The notes: generated from the sequence alone by a model not told the origin. Positions 20,439 to 32,715 are shown, counted from the stretch's first letter. The stretch: DNA of 55,863 nt from Nemertoderma westbladi (GCA_032718475.1 JAUCBJ010004100.1:1-55863), one strand, 5' to 3'. A program made the numbers and translations.

Positions 20439-20925
20439 CTCCCCCCCATGCTATCTTCCCGGTGAGAAGATAGCATCAACCTTAAGTGCGCTTCAATTCT
20501 GCTGGAACCCAATCTAATATCGGGTGTGGGGTGGAGTTCTTTTCTCGAGGTCGGTTTTCCAGACCGCCCCCTCTGGGTATGTTAACACTACCCCTCCTTG
20601 GTGCAATCGCGAGCTATGTTGCACCAAGGTATCTGACATCTCTGTTCGAGACAATTGTGGACTCTCTTCACACAATTTTCTGAATCCTCTCTCTAATCCC
20701 ACTCTAATCTCACTCTACTCTTTCTCTCACGGACCTCGCTGTCCCTTACTCTCTCTCTTACTGCTCGCTCCCCACACTTGAATTGTGCACTCTCCTCACT
20801 TCTACGCAGGTGAACACCTCCTCTCCATACTTCCCGTTTTCTTATATTCAACCTACACTTGTTTTACTCCACTCACCCCTGACGAGCCTCACCCTCCCCT
20901 TTTGTGCCGTCGCACTCAAGAAGTG
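20439..20925. other. Internal region of the LTR-like element or unknown insert, with two perfect hairpins
   Basis: No coding capacity is recognised. Two perfect 11-bp stems are present: ATGCTATCTTC/GAAGATAGCAT at about 20448-20476 and CCTTGGTGCAA/TTGCACCAAGG at about 20596-20629. A pyrimidine-rich stretch (CTCTCTCTAATCCCACTC) follows. The right end cuts off the 3' end of the LINE at 20925, so this block was joined after the LINE. Confidence 0.5.
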
Positions 20926-23095
20926 TTATTTGTCTAGTCCATAATAAAAAGATGTCATCCACATAAACAACTACCCCGAAATATCTAGAACCAATATGAC
21001 AACCAATGTTAGCATTACGTAAATATATAATGAGTTTATTTATAACAACACAAAATATCAATGGTGAAGCGACCGAGCCTTGTCGCACACCATTACTAAT
21101 GGGAAACTCCTGGGAATCTGTCTTTCCCCAATGCACAATACATGACTGCTTTCTATATATATATATTAGAGTACGAATAAATAACGGCGCAAGTCCATTA
21201 CTGAGCAATTCTAAAAACAATGCATGCCACTCCACCAAATCGAAAGCTTTGGTAAGATCTAATAAACAACCAAAAACTGGTGTAGAGAACCGAGAGTAAA
21301 ACGATATACATTCTTTCGCAGCCCAGCTACACATAGAAGTACTGGAATCTGCTTCGAAGCCAAATTGCAGCTCATCTAACTTAAGTGAATCACGTTGAGA
21401 TATAATAACTACCCACCCAAAAATCTTTAATACTAAGGAAGACAATGCTATTGCTCTATAATTAGAGGATGAAGCACTATCTCCTAACTGATCTTTAATC
21501 AGTGGTATAATTGCAGATTTCAATAACAACAAAGGAACGTAACCAATAAAAATGAGTTGAATAGAATACACAAATGGTCTGCCAATTCCGAGTTTGCAAA
21601 AATAAAACAATCAGAGTTAAAATTATATGTAGCATCAGATTTATTAGCTTTGAGCTTGTGGATGGCCATAGAGACTAACTGTGGTGTAATTAAATCATTA
21701 TTCGCATTAAAACCGGATAATTTGACATTAATATCTGCTGACAGGGAATCCAGCTCAGACCCATAATCTTGATTATATAAATTATTATATATAGACGCAA
21801 ACACATTAGCAATAGATGCGTTATCAGATTCACCATCTACAACTGTACTATATTCCTTAGACGATTTACCGCGTAATTTCCTAATTTCAGTAAATATATC
21901 ACCATTGCTCGTTAAACAAGCCTCCATAAACTTATCCTTACATACTTTGTCAACCTTCGATTTTAAACGCCGGACAGCATATTTATATTGCGACCTAGAA
22001 GTGCATCTCATATGAAAAATATTTCCATTACTACTGCTCCGCATTCGGCCTACCGGCCGACACCCAAACACTGTGCCAAAACAAGGCATCCTTTTTATAT
22101 GGGCGAACATGTTCGTTCCAACCCGGTAAAGTAGTATTATTATTACTTTTACTGCAAAATATAGGAATATTTTCGGTCGCCGAATTAAAAGATTCTAAAA
22201 TATTATAAGCATATGAGTCAATGTCACTACGATGACTATCATCATTACAAAAAGCATTATTACAGTCTGCACAATTCAACGAATGATCTGATAAACCCTC
22301 TATTAGGGTTTGCTTAAACAGTTGTTTTTGTTCATTAGTTGCTCTCGAAAAGTTTAATTTACCTACACTATTCTCCCGTGAAGATATATTACAATTAATA
22401 TCGCCTAAACTAAGTTTAAAATACACCGGTGAATGATTCGATAAATTAGATGAATTTAAAATGGATTGTGAAACTAAGAAATGATCAATTGTTGACGTAT
22501 ATAAAATATTATTAAGTGAGCACATAAAAGTATAATCAACATCGAAATAATCCCATAAAACATTTAGGCTATAATCTGAAACAAAAGAATTAACCAACAA
22601 AACATGTGCTGTATGTCTTGGAAAATCAGTATTAAGGTCACCCCCCAAAAAGAAGTGACCATTTGAGTCACTAATAATATTTCTTAAATCGTTAATAATT
22701 TGCAGCAAATTATCGCTAACTAAACTCGAATCAACTATTCGTGTATCTACGGGAAAATAACTATTTATAATTACAAACTGTTTATCTGGGAGAGATAAAT
22801 TTATGGCCTGTAAACGGAAATTATTTGTTATAATAATTTTAATAAATTTAGCTAATGTTTTCTTAATTAATATACAAAGTCCCGCAACTGGATGACCTTG
22901 CTGATTATCGTTATTGTATATCGCTGGTTCTATAAACGCATCAAAGTCGCTAAAATGGCGTTTAATATAATTAGTATTATCTTTTAATATAAAATGTTCT
23001 TGCAGTAAAATAATGTCTGCACTTAGGGCAAGGAATTTAATAAACTCCTGTTTATCTGAACTAAAGCCAGTACTATTATAGGAAATCACAGTCAA
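20926..23095 (-). pseudogene. LINE ORF2 (endonuclease-reverse transcriptase), frameshifted
   Basis: Endonuclease motifs: ISYNSTGF, ILLQEH, GGDLNTDF and TIDHFLVS. The last motif reads SNHSPV where SDH is expected, an Asp-to-Asn change at a catalytic position. A frameshift near 22050 leads into a linker (FTEIRKLRGKSS) and a second near 21560 into the RT: SNYRAIALSS, LQFGFEADSST, LLDLTKAFDLVEW (catalytic Asp), ISNGVRQGSVASPLIF and VVVYVDDIFLL (catalytic pair). The sequence stops just after the catalytic box, so the thumb and C terminus are lost. Confidence 0.88.
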
Positions 23096-23156
23096 GGGCT
23101 TGTTAACAAAAGCACCTGTGATGAAGTCGGTAGCTATTTAAACAGATAGAGGCCAT

Positions 23157-24306
23157 TCAAGAACTATTGCCAGACCCTCCAATAGCCGGCTGAGCAGACT
23201 GCTTCGTCGTATTAGATTTGCTGGGGTAGTAGGTCCACTCCCGCACACCAACTCTATATGACCACAACGCCGGGTTCAATGCCTCGTCGAGGTACTGAGG
23301 GGGGATAGTAATCCGGAAGCTCGATGTCCTTGAGTCATCGTGCGATACTTTCTTTACTGAAATTGGGGTGATTCCGTTAGCCTTGAGACCTTCAATCAAC
23401 TCATTGCAAGACATTGTCGTGTCTATTAGTAAATATTTCTGCTGGTGCAGGTTTTCCTATCACTTTATCTGCTGATATCTTCCCTGTTCCCATCACGATG
23501 GGTTTACCATATATCCTTCCTTTCTTCCCAATAACACGATACCCATCATCCCGATCATCTGTTTCGTTTGAATCCCGACATGGACGTTTCGCACTCCCTG
23601 TAATCGAACGACTCGGAGACTCTGTTCGGGTTGACCTCGTACTATTAGGTATATACGAGCGTCCAGAGACAGGGTTATTGCCCCCTGGCGTCGAAGGTCC
23701 CTTCGCCGGCAACCACGTACGTGCCGCAACCGCATTGCTGTACATACAACTAGGCGGAGGTGGGTTATTCACTTCTGGACCTGGTTGAGGATTGGTTGCA
23801 AACTTCGCCTCTATCATCTTCAACCTGTCCATTAAGGATTTCTGGAGATCATCAATTTTAGAATCCAACATGGATAGATGTGATGCGGTATCTATAGCAT
23901 CAACTCGAACCCTCGCTAGATTGCTGCTAGCGCTAATTAACATAATTGTCGGCAGAGAAAGCGCATCCAATGCAGCGACAGCAATAACAGGCATTGATCC
24001 GGCAGCAACTAAACTCGTCAGGATGTCATGGATATCCCGAAGGTTGGCAGAAGCTGCGGTCCGTTCTGCCGTGTCGCACCTGTCTATAACTTTTAAACTG
24101 AGCTTAGTAAACAAAGCCTGTTTCGCTGAGAGGATCTCCTCACTGAGAAATCGAGATAAACACGCGGCCACGGTAACCTCATACGTTTGGGTCCCTGATC
24201 CCTGGACCAACGCCGATAGACAAGCATTAACTAACACAATGTCTTCATTTAGATTAGATGCAGGATGTGAGATATCCATATCAGGATTATCTCCTACTCC
24301 TACCAT
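23157..24306 (-). pseudogene. LINE ORF1, one frameshift near 23410
   Basis: The first frame (24306-23401) gives a ~300-residue protein: an N-terminal helix-rich half with a possible coiled coil around residues 140-170 (SKIDDLQKSLMDRLKMIEAK), a Pro/Asn-rich linker (~175-215) and a basic Ser/Arg-rich segment (~220-260). A one-base shift near 23410 then continues as TTMSCNELIEGLKANGITPISV and FRITIPPQYLDEAL...WSYRVGVREW. That is the RRM-like C-terminal domain seen in CR1/L2-type ORF1 proteins, which bind the LINE RNA. I therefore treat the two frames as one gene. Confidence 0.75.
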
Positions 24307-24398
24307 CTGACTTTCACTGAGTCTGTAATGGGGTATAACAATATAAGCAGTAATGAATACAGAATAGGAAGTCAGTAATAGCAGTAATCTACGTTATA

Positions 24399-24860
24399 TC
24401 ATGCCCCCAAAGAAGAATATATGGTGCAAATTAAATAAGTTATTAAAATAGTCGACTTGACGCCTTTCATCTTACAACTTCCTATTTCACTTGAATCGGA
24501 TATGTTACGGATAATCTTATCAGTGTCGGCTCCAAAATCTGGTATTTTGAAATTACTTTCAAAAGTTGATCTTGGTTCTCTTCGTGGATCTGCAGAAGTG
24601 GAGGGTCTTACTTGATAGATTGCCGTTGGTGCTTGTTGGTGTTGGGGCATTGGATTTGCCAGTAAAGCGAGCTGGTTTTTCTCTGTCCTTACAGCATACA
24701 ATACTACTCGGAACTGGGCTTTTGGCAGCTTCATCTCAAGAACATCTTCATCAGTTAATACTGAAAGAGACAGTGCACCATTTACCCCATCCTTGTCCAG
24801 TGCATCAATGGTTTCTCTGGAAAAGTTGTAGGCCTTACCAAGTTTCTCTAATTCATCCAT
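24399..24860 (-). pseudogene. SAM-like domain fragment of an uncharacterised protein
   Basis: 153 codons. Residues ~1-60 (LEKLGKAYNF, DALDKDGVNG, SLSVLTDEDVLEMKLPKAQFRVVL) fit a sterile-alpha-motif-like helical fold in which LTDEDLxxLGI is the typical core. The rest is Pro/Gln-rich and ends in a hydrophobic stretch that is probably read-through. It lies downstream, on the same strand, of 25140-25575, which resembles another part of the same kind of protein. I infer one decayed multi-part gene; the exact family is from memory and unverified. Confidence 0.4.
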
Positions 24861-25139
24861 ACGATAAATGCTTATAGGCCTACAGAAAAATCATCATCTA
24901 AATATATTATCAACTCAGGTTTCAATAGGGTTTCAACTATAATTTTTGAGACAGTCTTCCATGCCTACCCACCCACCCATTACTCATTAGTTAATGTAGT
25001 AGAGTTACAGTTCTAAAAATTTATGTGGTAAATAGCACTTCTTGTACATACTTAGTGGATGATAATTAAAATGCATCTGAAGAGCATTGATTTCGAAAAT
25101 ATGAATCTTCAGCGAATCCAATGGATCACCTTTGAGTAC

Positions 25140-25575
25140 TTAATGGAGATGTAGCTTCTCATTTAGCTCCAGTCTTTCACAATGTAAGCATAGATCATTG
25201 ACATAATTTTTTTTTACTTTATAGTAGCCCGTTTCGATTGGTGAACTGTTATTACCGGTAGTAACCAGAACATCCACCAACACAGTATTTGATTCCAGGA
25301 TTTTCAACGCTGTCTGCAATGACAGTAATGGAGTTTTCGAAATGTTGTTTTTTAAAATCAGGCATAGGATCACATACTACTGTAGGCTTCTAGTTTCTAA
25401 AAAGTATGTTTGTTGTATCTGATGTTGACTGTCCATTGATTTCAATGGATTTATACTGATGTTGACTGTCCATTGATTTCAATGGATTTATAAAGTTCTG
25501 GGTCTTTTTAAGAAGTTTTTTAAAATAAGAGTGTTTTGACTCATACCTAAAGACAGTAAAGTGTGATAACAATAG
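25140..25575 (-). pseudogene. Remnant of an uncharacterised protein with a YESKHSYFK motif
   Basis: Two frames on the minus strand. 25572-25420 contains FRYESKHSYFKKLLKKTQNF...HQ, resembling a segment (FExKHSxFK) I recall from uncharacterised SAM-containing proteins of cnidarians and fish. 25373-25140 gives CLILKNNISKTPLLSLQTALKIL and ends LELNEKLHLH. A 37-base tandem duplication (about 25420-25493) shifts and corrupts the junction between them. Confidence 0.35.
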
Positions 25576-26040
25576 GGGAGCACTACTTAGATAAACACCC
25601 GGGGAATACTAATTTACACCAACCCATTTACAGTACAAATTAAACGCATATGTAAAGACTGGACAGAACGTAAATTAGCTGAGAAATTCTATATTAAAAG
25701 AGACAGACCAACACTGAACACTCAATACCTAAAAGAACACGATAAGTAGACCGATAAAGTAGTTCCAGTTCCAATTTTCGGGAGGGGGGTGGGGGGGGGG
25801 GGGGGGGGTGGGGGTTGGGGGTAGATAGATAGGATAGATGGCAATAGATACCTACCGTTAGCAGTACACTTGTCGTCATAGGTGCAGTAGTTGTCCTGTC
25901 AGTAGTAAAGTAGTTTTTAGTTATCCTTACTGGTTAGACACATAGTTGATTAATCCTGCTTGATAAAGGCCTGTTGGCTGAAATATAGCATTACTGTAAT
26001 ATACCAATTACGTGATAAATACTTAACTAACTTTATTAGT
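25572..26040 (+). mobile_element. Penelope-like element, 3' end fragment (copy 1)
   Basis: Encodes the C-terminal tail of a Penelope-like protein at 25654-25749 (DWTERKLAEKFYIKRDRPTLN, stop TAG), followed by a 3'UTR with a G-rich stretch (G18 at 25791-25808). The segment aligns over its full length with 34902-35610, where it lies downstream of the RT and GIY-YIG domains. Confidence 0.75.
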
Positions 26041-27689
26041 AATCAAATATCAACTGTTAGTTGTAACGTATTACCCCGCCAGCTGAATAGGTCTTTCCAG
26101 TGAATCCTATGGTAATATATATATAAGGTTACTCACTGCTCTGATAGGTGGGAGGCCAGCTGATTGAATTTTAAGCACTGGGCCGTTCAAATGTTTTATA
26201 GGTTAATAATAATGAATGGGGAGGGACCCAACTACACTACGTTTCTCTATGGACGGTCTCCTTATAGCCAGCTTGCTGATGGCATTTCAAGTTGAATCAT
26301 GCTTGCAATCAATTCTGCAACCGATAATTTACTGTTTAGACTAATTTGTGCGTTTTTTTTTGCCGGACTAACAAATATTTGGCGACGTTCTGTGCGAGAT
26401 TGGCGATATTCGAAAAGATTCTGAGAGTAAAATATGTTGCTTAGATGACTGAATATCCCAAATAAAAAGTTAAAATCAGTGAAATTCGACTTCAAATTTT
26501 CAAAACCGCTATTTTTCAGTGAACCCTAGGTCGGAACGCCATAAAAAATATAGTCTTCTGGGCAACCAAAATTGATGTAGAGTTTGCTTTTATAATTTTT
26601 GCGAACCTGCTTGAGTTTTTGAGATATTGGATGGTTATACATACATACATACATACATACATTATATAACCAACAACATAGTGTTTTTGAACGGCTCATC
26701 TCTTGACAAGAACTACCCTGGCCTATTAATAGGCAGGTTCGGTATTATATTGTTAATTATTGTTATATTTCTATTCAGTCAATTAGTGTAATGTGAAGCA
26801 GTGTATCATTTATATATCGTATGTATCTCTATAGGACCTATTGTCCTCGTTATAATACTATACTCTCATCAACTCAGGCTAAGCTCAATTGTAATGTAAA
26901 AGGCTTAGTAGGTTTTGTATATCTGGGATGTGCCTACCGTGGGTACCAAAGGCTGTTGGGTAGACTTAAATGGAAGATTTCACAAACTTCCATAGGAGGC
27001 TTGTTTGTTGTACATGTACATTATATTGGTTGCTCTGATGTTTTTATTAGGCTAACTGAGAATGTATTAGGTATAAATAATTAGTGATCTTTATTTTATT
27101 TATCTAAGACAGAAAGACACCTCCGCAGAATAAACTGCTCTTTGGGGCCGTTTCCCAGGTTGTGGATATGGATAACATTTCACACATTGTGATTATTTGC
27201 CTAGGCGAATGTTTATTACATTAGATGGGAGGCAGTTTTTTGGTTGATGCAAGTCATTCTTGGTTTGCATCTTCCAATCCCATATGTTTCATGGAATCTG
27301 TTTAAGATAGGTTCGTTTAAAGCTATCTTGATGGCGTTCTAGTTGCCTTTACCATATTTAAACCGCACCCGAGTGCTACTAATTTAGCTAATAACTTTGC
27401 ACGTAAAACTCTTACCATACGCCTTTGAGAAATCGATGTATTCAAATAACTAGACCTTTTTATGCATAGCGTAATCTATAATTATTTAATGATCATAATA
27501 TATTTCTAAATTTTGTGATTACACCCACCCCAAGAAAATACAAGTTTGTGATGACTAATTAAAAAAAACTAAAAAAAAATTATGTTCTTGAAAAACTTTC
27601 CAAAAGTACTAATTTTAACATTGAGCATTTAACATTTAATCATTGAGCTAACATTGAAGGATGCAAGGCGGAGATGTGCCCTGGCTGGT
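26041..27689. other. AT-rich DNA with an (ATAC)n microsatellite
   Basis: (ATAC)n at about 26639-26662. The preceding 100 bases (TGAGTTTTTGAGATATTGGA) have the look of a microsatellite-associated repeat. No gene motif was found. Confidence 0.5.
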
Positions 27690-28600
27690 CCCTTCAAAGC
27701 ATTCATGCCAAAACGAAAACTGCCCTGACCCATGTGAGATCGAACCCACACCCACGAACTATGAGAGATGTTAATTCAATGCAACCTCTAAAGCAAGGTG
27801 GGTGGGTGGGACCTGTATAAAAGTACAATTTCCAGTATAAAAAAACTTGGTCTTCAGGTGACATGGGATTACTAATTTCCAGATGGTATCTATTTTTGAT
27901 AGAACCACCCATGCCATATCTTATATTATTCCATGCCACTATCACAAAATAGTTCTATAATCCAAGGTACTGAAAGTCATCAATGTTATTTAACTGAATA
28001 TTATAGCTGTTTATCATCATTAACGACATTAACATATTAGAAATCAGGGTGCTATCATCCAGAACATTAGTGTCTGAATGTATGAGCGATATCTGCTGCT
28101 TCTACATTCTTGTAGTGTGAACCAAAAATCCTCACCAATTGTGGCTGTCCTCATTGTAACAAATGCAATTATGATTAGTAATGGAGCATGGAACATATCG
28201 TCTTGCAATACTACCAACAATATGGGAAAGAACTCCGTCGTACCTTAGCTATTGTCACACTATAGCAATCCAATGCCAGCAACGATTACTTATTTATCTT
28301 TCATAAGCTCTTAGGATTTCCTATATTTTACATTTATGAGTCCAATGCTTTCTTGTAGTCTACAAAGGTCATGACTGTAACTGCTAGAAGGCATTTTTCT
28401 TGAATTCTTTTAACCTATCTCCATAGCATAGTATCAGAGTTATAGATGATCTATTTTGGCTCTTTTGTAGTAGTTTATCAACATGAGGTCTAATTTGATA
28501 TAGAAATAATCATTTTATTGTATATTTTAGCAGTAATATGAAAGATATTGATTCCATGATGTTTGGCTGATATACCGGGGTATCCATTCTTAACAAGTGG
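27690..28600 (-). mobile_element. Decayed LINE, sister of the copy at 15230-16765
   Basis: Shares long blocks with 15461-15960, e.g. AAAAAAACTTGGTCTTCA, ATTTCCAGATGGT, GATATCTGCTGCTTCTACAT and CCAGCAACGATTA, in the same order and orientation. Heavily mutated, with no usable frame. Confidence 0.65.
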
Positions 28601-29600
28601 TTTTAATTGATTTTCAGTAGAAAGGGTACAATTTGCCCTCTCAGCATCTGTTTACAAATTTATAATAATGGTCCAGGGCTTTCAGGGCTTTCATCTAACC
28701 CATTCACTATATTGTCAGGTGTAAAGTATCATAGTAATAGTATCATAAAGTTTTTAAGCAAACGGCAAGCCGACTTCAGGGCGCGACAATGTATTTCTAA
28801 TAAGTAAAGACTATCAGTACCGAGAATAAAAAGGAAAACTACCCTAAGGCAGTCTGACGACTGCTTCACCCTTACATAAATGTAATTTATAAGGCCTTAT
28901 ATAAATGCAATATATAAATATCATCACCCTCCGTCCCCCCCTGCTTAACTACCATGTGTTTATATTGGAATCGACTTAATTTGCCAACAATAACCATTTT
29001 CCATTTTAAGCTTCCTATGCCAATAATGTGGAATTTCTAACTAATTAAATGCAAACTATTTCTTATTTTTTTCTATTGTATTTGAGAAATGCATAAAAAA
29101 TAATCAATACATACTATTATTCAATTTGTACATTTCTTCTACAGCGTAGTGCGAGGGAGAGATTTATACAGACAGGTGGACTTTAAATTAAATTTGTGTT
29201 GCATTACAGGTTCATACAGTACTATTAATTCTCTATCTAGTTTCTTTCTTTATTATGCAGTACACTCACTGTTTCAGAACTGTTTATAATGGCCGTTGTT
29301 ACCTTACTTGACAACCATAGTTAATATTCCTAATCCAATCAAATGCCTTCGATTTAGAATCTGGGTGAATGAATACCCATCATTGAGCTTTGGATAATGT
29401 TATATTTATATATTAATGTTGGGGATCATAATTCATTGGATGTTGATAATTGAATAGCCAATGGTTGTTAGTTTACAGTTTAATTGCTATATTTTTATAC
29501 ATTACATTTATTTTTTTACAGACATTCTAAAAACTATTCAAATAAAGTATCACTTATTTATTTAATGGAATTCATTCCTATGTTTTACATATTGTTATAT
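28601..29600. other. AT-rich DNA, nothing recognised
   Basis: No motif, repeat copy or RNA gene seen. Confidence 0.4.
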
Positions 29601-29902
29601 ACTACTACTACTACGATCGTCATGCTGCATTGCGGCTGTATTATATATCTTTTACATATATATTAGGAATGCTGTGCCGGCTTGTCGACAAAATTGCGCA
29701 GCCACATCTCCCTATCACCCATGACAATTGCTAGATCATCCGCGTCTTCAAGGCAAGTGTCTTTTAAGATGCGTCTCAAGAAAGTCACGGGCTGTCCACC
29801 ATGCTTGCTTATTCACTCCGTGAGGCCGCCAAAGCACAATATTATGCAGTGGTTGATCCTCACGGCGAAAGCAATGTCATGCAAAGCGGAGGCGGTTCCG
29901 TT
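29601..29902 (-). mobile_element. RTE-like LINE, short 3'-end fragment
   Basis: Matches the last ~270 bases of the 39111-43002 LINE in reverse, including the 3' tail of CTA repeats (29601-29617) and the coding end around CTGTGCCGGCTTGTCGACAA. Diverged from both other copies and 5'-truncated, with a ~35-base AT-rich insertion near the tail. Confidence 0.8.
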
Positions 29903-29949
29903 TATCTTAGTATATAATAATATTGGATATAATATAATTATTCATTAGA

Positions 29950-30325
29950 AGGTGAAGTTACTTAAGTTGGTAAATGTCGATTGACATTAGATTTATTATA
30001 ACTTATTAATTTATCATAACTTTTCTATTATCATAACTTTTCTATTATTAAAACTTATTAATTTATCATAACTTATCTATTATTATAACTCTGTAGAAAT
30101 AACTAACTGCTATATTTATATACAAACAATAATAGTAAATAATTAATAATGATTTTACTAAAATGATATGGCAACAATTCGTCAACTTCAGAATGTTGTT
30201 GTTTGCTTTAATACATTTGATTTATTCAATATTTTGCATCCCGACAAAAATAACATAATTATGGTGGCCCAGAATGGACAACTTTAAAAATATTTCATTT
30301 CGAGTAAAAAAAACTGAAATACGAA
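29950..30325. other. AT-rich DNA with short TTATAACTTATTAA-type repeats
   Basis: Between 29998 and 30095 the words TTATCATAACTT and TATTATTATAACT recur in a degenerate tandem pattern. No gene seen. Confidence 0.5.
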
Positions 30326-32029
30326 CTAAACAATATTGAAAGTCAGATTTTCAGGATTCGCGAGTACGGCTTCACATTCCTGACGTAGATGACGGTAGAG
30401 CCGGTAAGTAGATGGAAGCGCGAGTGTTGGGCCACAGGTGTGAGCTATTGGTCTTCTAGACAGGCCTTCTAGTTGACAAATGTAATGGCAATAGAGGTAA
30501 CATTAATAATATCGGATCCACTTAAAAAGCGAAGAAGTTTCTTTAAACCTGATTCATCTTGAGCCCTTATGAATTGCAATAGGAAATTAAATTATCTATT
30601 TTCACCTTCAGAATCGGGAATAACTGGAGAGAAAAGCTGCAGCACAGCCGAAACCGTCGGTTTCTTTGAGGATTATAGCGATATAGAATTGAATCAATGG
30701 TAGGGAGTTTCGTAAGAAAGTAAGTTTGCGCTATTGTAGCAATGTTATCGAGTGCGTAATTAGCTTCTTGAATGAGTTGTTTGTGTGCTGTAGGAATTAT
30801 AACAGATTTACACTGATGGTCGGGAGGCAAGACACTGTGATATCCAAATCTATCCACGATATCCAGTAGGTCATCTTTATCTGCATCAGAAATTCCTTCA
30901 GCACCGGCCGCCCATCTTCGAATAACATCAGCATCCGATGGGGATAGATACCCATAAAAGGACTCTAAAAGCAGCACATCTGTAAGAGCATCCTCGCCAT
31001 GAACAATGCAAACAAAGAAAGCAGGTGCTAACTTCAATGGGAGAAATCCACAATCGTTGAACCCCTTTACTAGGATTCTACCAACACTTTGCCAGTCATC
31101 AGCTTGAAATTCAGGACAGAGAGCCAGAACACGATATGATTCACCTTCTGCTGCCTGATCGAAAAATTCACTCCAGAAATCAGTGTTCGCCTCACGAGAT
31201 ATACCATCCAAATCGGCACCAAGTTCGTCAATGAACTGAAACTTAATAGGAACTTCCGTTGCTCCAGGGTGTTTAAAATATTTAATAAAGTCATTTAAAA
31301 TATTGCTATGGTTAACTTTTAATGTATCATTCTGAAACTCATACAAGTAGTTTGCTGGGCTCTCTTCTTCTAGTTCTAGGGACTCATCGTAACCGAATCT
31401 CGCTGGTGGTCGTACACAATCACGGGGCCGTAGCTGCATATAATCATTTTCAGTGATGCAGGCAATTTCAGTGATAGGATCATCTCCCTCCTCGTTGATT
31501 AATGGTGCTAGAGTTTCGGAAACTCCCGGCACCATACAAGAAAAAGGCACTGCATCAGCCTCTGATTGGTTAAAATTAGTACTAAAATCATTAGACAATG
31601 GAGAAGATTTATTAGCATTTGAATCACACATCACTGATCTTGGGGTATAATTTATAAAATCAGACAATATATTATTACGGGGGACAATCGCGGTGGTGGG
31701 AGGTTTATAAATATCTACCTCAACTGCTGATTCACTCCCAAGATACAACCGTAACCTCTCAACCCAGATTCCCTATACAAACCTTCTAGAGTTTTATATT
31801 TTCCATCGAGTTCATTTTTACGATCGCACCAGTCCAGTAAAATATAAATATAGTTACTTTGCGATCCGAGTGGGCTGTGGCCACCAGGGAAAAACAACTC
31901 AATTCCTCGCTCTATCACAACTCCAAGCGGTGAGTTTCTATCCAAGTGGATTACACGAACACCACCACCTTGAGCAGTTTTCTTCTTCTCATAGGATAAG
32001 GAAGAAATATTGAGATGTTTCCACCTACT
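30326..32029 (-). pseudogene. HECT-type E3 ubiquitin ligase-like gene, broken by frameshifts
   Basis: The main open segment (31748-30567) holds a variable N-terminal part and a HECT N-lobe: VPIKFQFIDELGADLDGISREA, WQSVGRILVKGFNDCGFLPLKLAP. Upstream, 32000-31760 adds GGGVRVIHLDRNSPLGVV and IELFFPGGHSP in another frame, joined by a one-base shift near 31775. Downstream, frame changes near 30650 and 30493 and a TAA near 30591 separate the C-lobe: SAVLQLFSPVIPDSEGENR, FIRAQDESGLKKLLRFLSG, and RRPIAHTCGPTLALPSTY. The last contains the catalytic cysteine of HECT ligases (HTC, codon about 30450). The natural stop is at 30326-30328. The layout matches a family of G2E3-like HECT proteins that I recall as expanded in cnidarians, sponges and fish. 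The breaks could be introns only if splice sites were found, and I see none convincing. Confidence 0.7.
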
Positions 32030-32444
32030 TCAAAAGTTATAGTCTGTTTCGCAGCATTTTTATTACCGATCAAATATGATGCAGTACCGTAAGCAAGGAT
32101 ATAGGTCTACGTGAATTATTAGGCCTATGGCTGTATGATGGTGGTATACGGGAATAAATGGGGGGTAAAAAAACATCAGTGGGCCTATAGCACTTGCAGC
32201 CGGAGCGAAAAATTTGGTAATTCAATCGGCCACGCCTCCTATCACTGTATCAGCCTATGCAACAGAGAGAGAGAGAGAGAGTCAACAGGCTGATAGGTGT
32301 CGTGAGACAACAGCAGCAAGTACTGCACTACCTGGACCGCTAAAGTACAGAAAGTACTGATAAATTACTGGGGCAGCGCCGCACACTTGGGCAGTTTAAA
32401 TTTCCCTCTGAAAACTTTTTGGGCTTTTTCCATTGCATCTGTAG

Positions 32445-32715
32445 TGAAATAAAAAAACGACAGAAACAAGAATTCATGAATAATTCGTTTTTTTCGTTTT
32501 TTTATTTGTAGTAAAATAAAAAAAACGACAAAAACAAGGATTAAATGGATAATTCGTTTTTGTCGTGTTTTTATTTGTAGTAAAATAAAAAAAAACGACA
32601 AAAACAAGAAATTCATGAATAATTCGTTTTTGTCGTTTTTTTATTTGTGGTAAAATAAAAAAAAAACGACAAAAACAAGAATTCATGAATAATTTGTTTT
32701 TGTCGTTTTTTTTTT
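32445..32715. repeat. Four tandem ~66-bp units, each an inverted repeat
   Basis: Each unit reads ACGACAAAAACAAGAATTCA then TGAATAATTCGTTTTTGTCGT, followed by TTTATTTGTAGTAAAATAAA. The two arms (ACGACAAAAAC / GTTTTTGTCGT) are complementary, so each unit can fold into a hairpin. Copies start at about 32455, 32526, 32593 and 32667. The open frames across it are low-complexity and not coding. Confidence 0.9.

Larger units (their letters stand above)
20926..24340 (-). mobile_element. Two-ORF APE-type LINE (CR1/L2-like), 3' end missing
   Basis: ORF1 (24306-23157) is followed by ORF2 (23095-20926) encoding endonuclease and RT, all on the minus strand. Loss of the 3' end rather than the 5' end is atypical for LINEs and fits disruption by the element at 19744-20925. 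Several frameshifts mark it as dead. GC content is low, similar to the host DNA. Confidence 0.85.
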
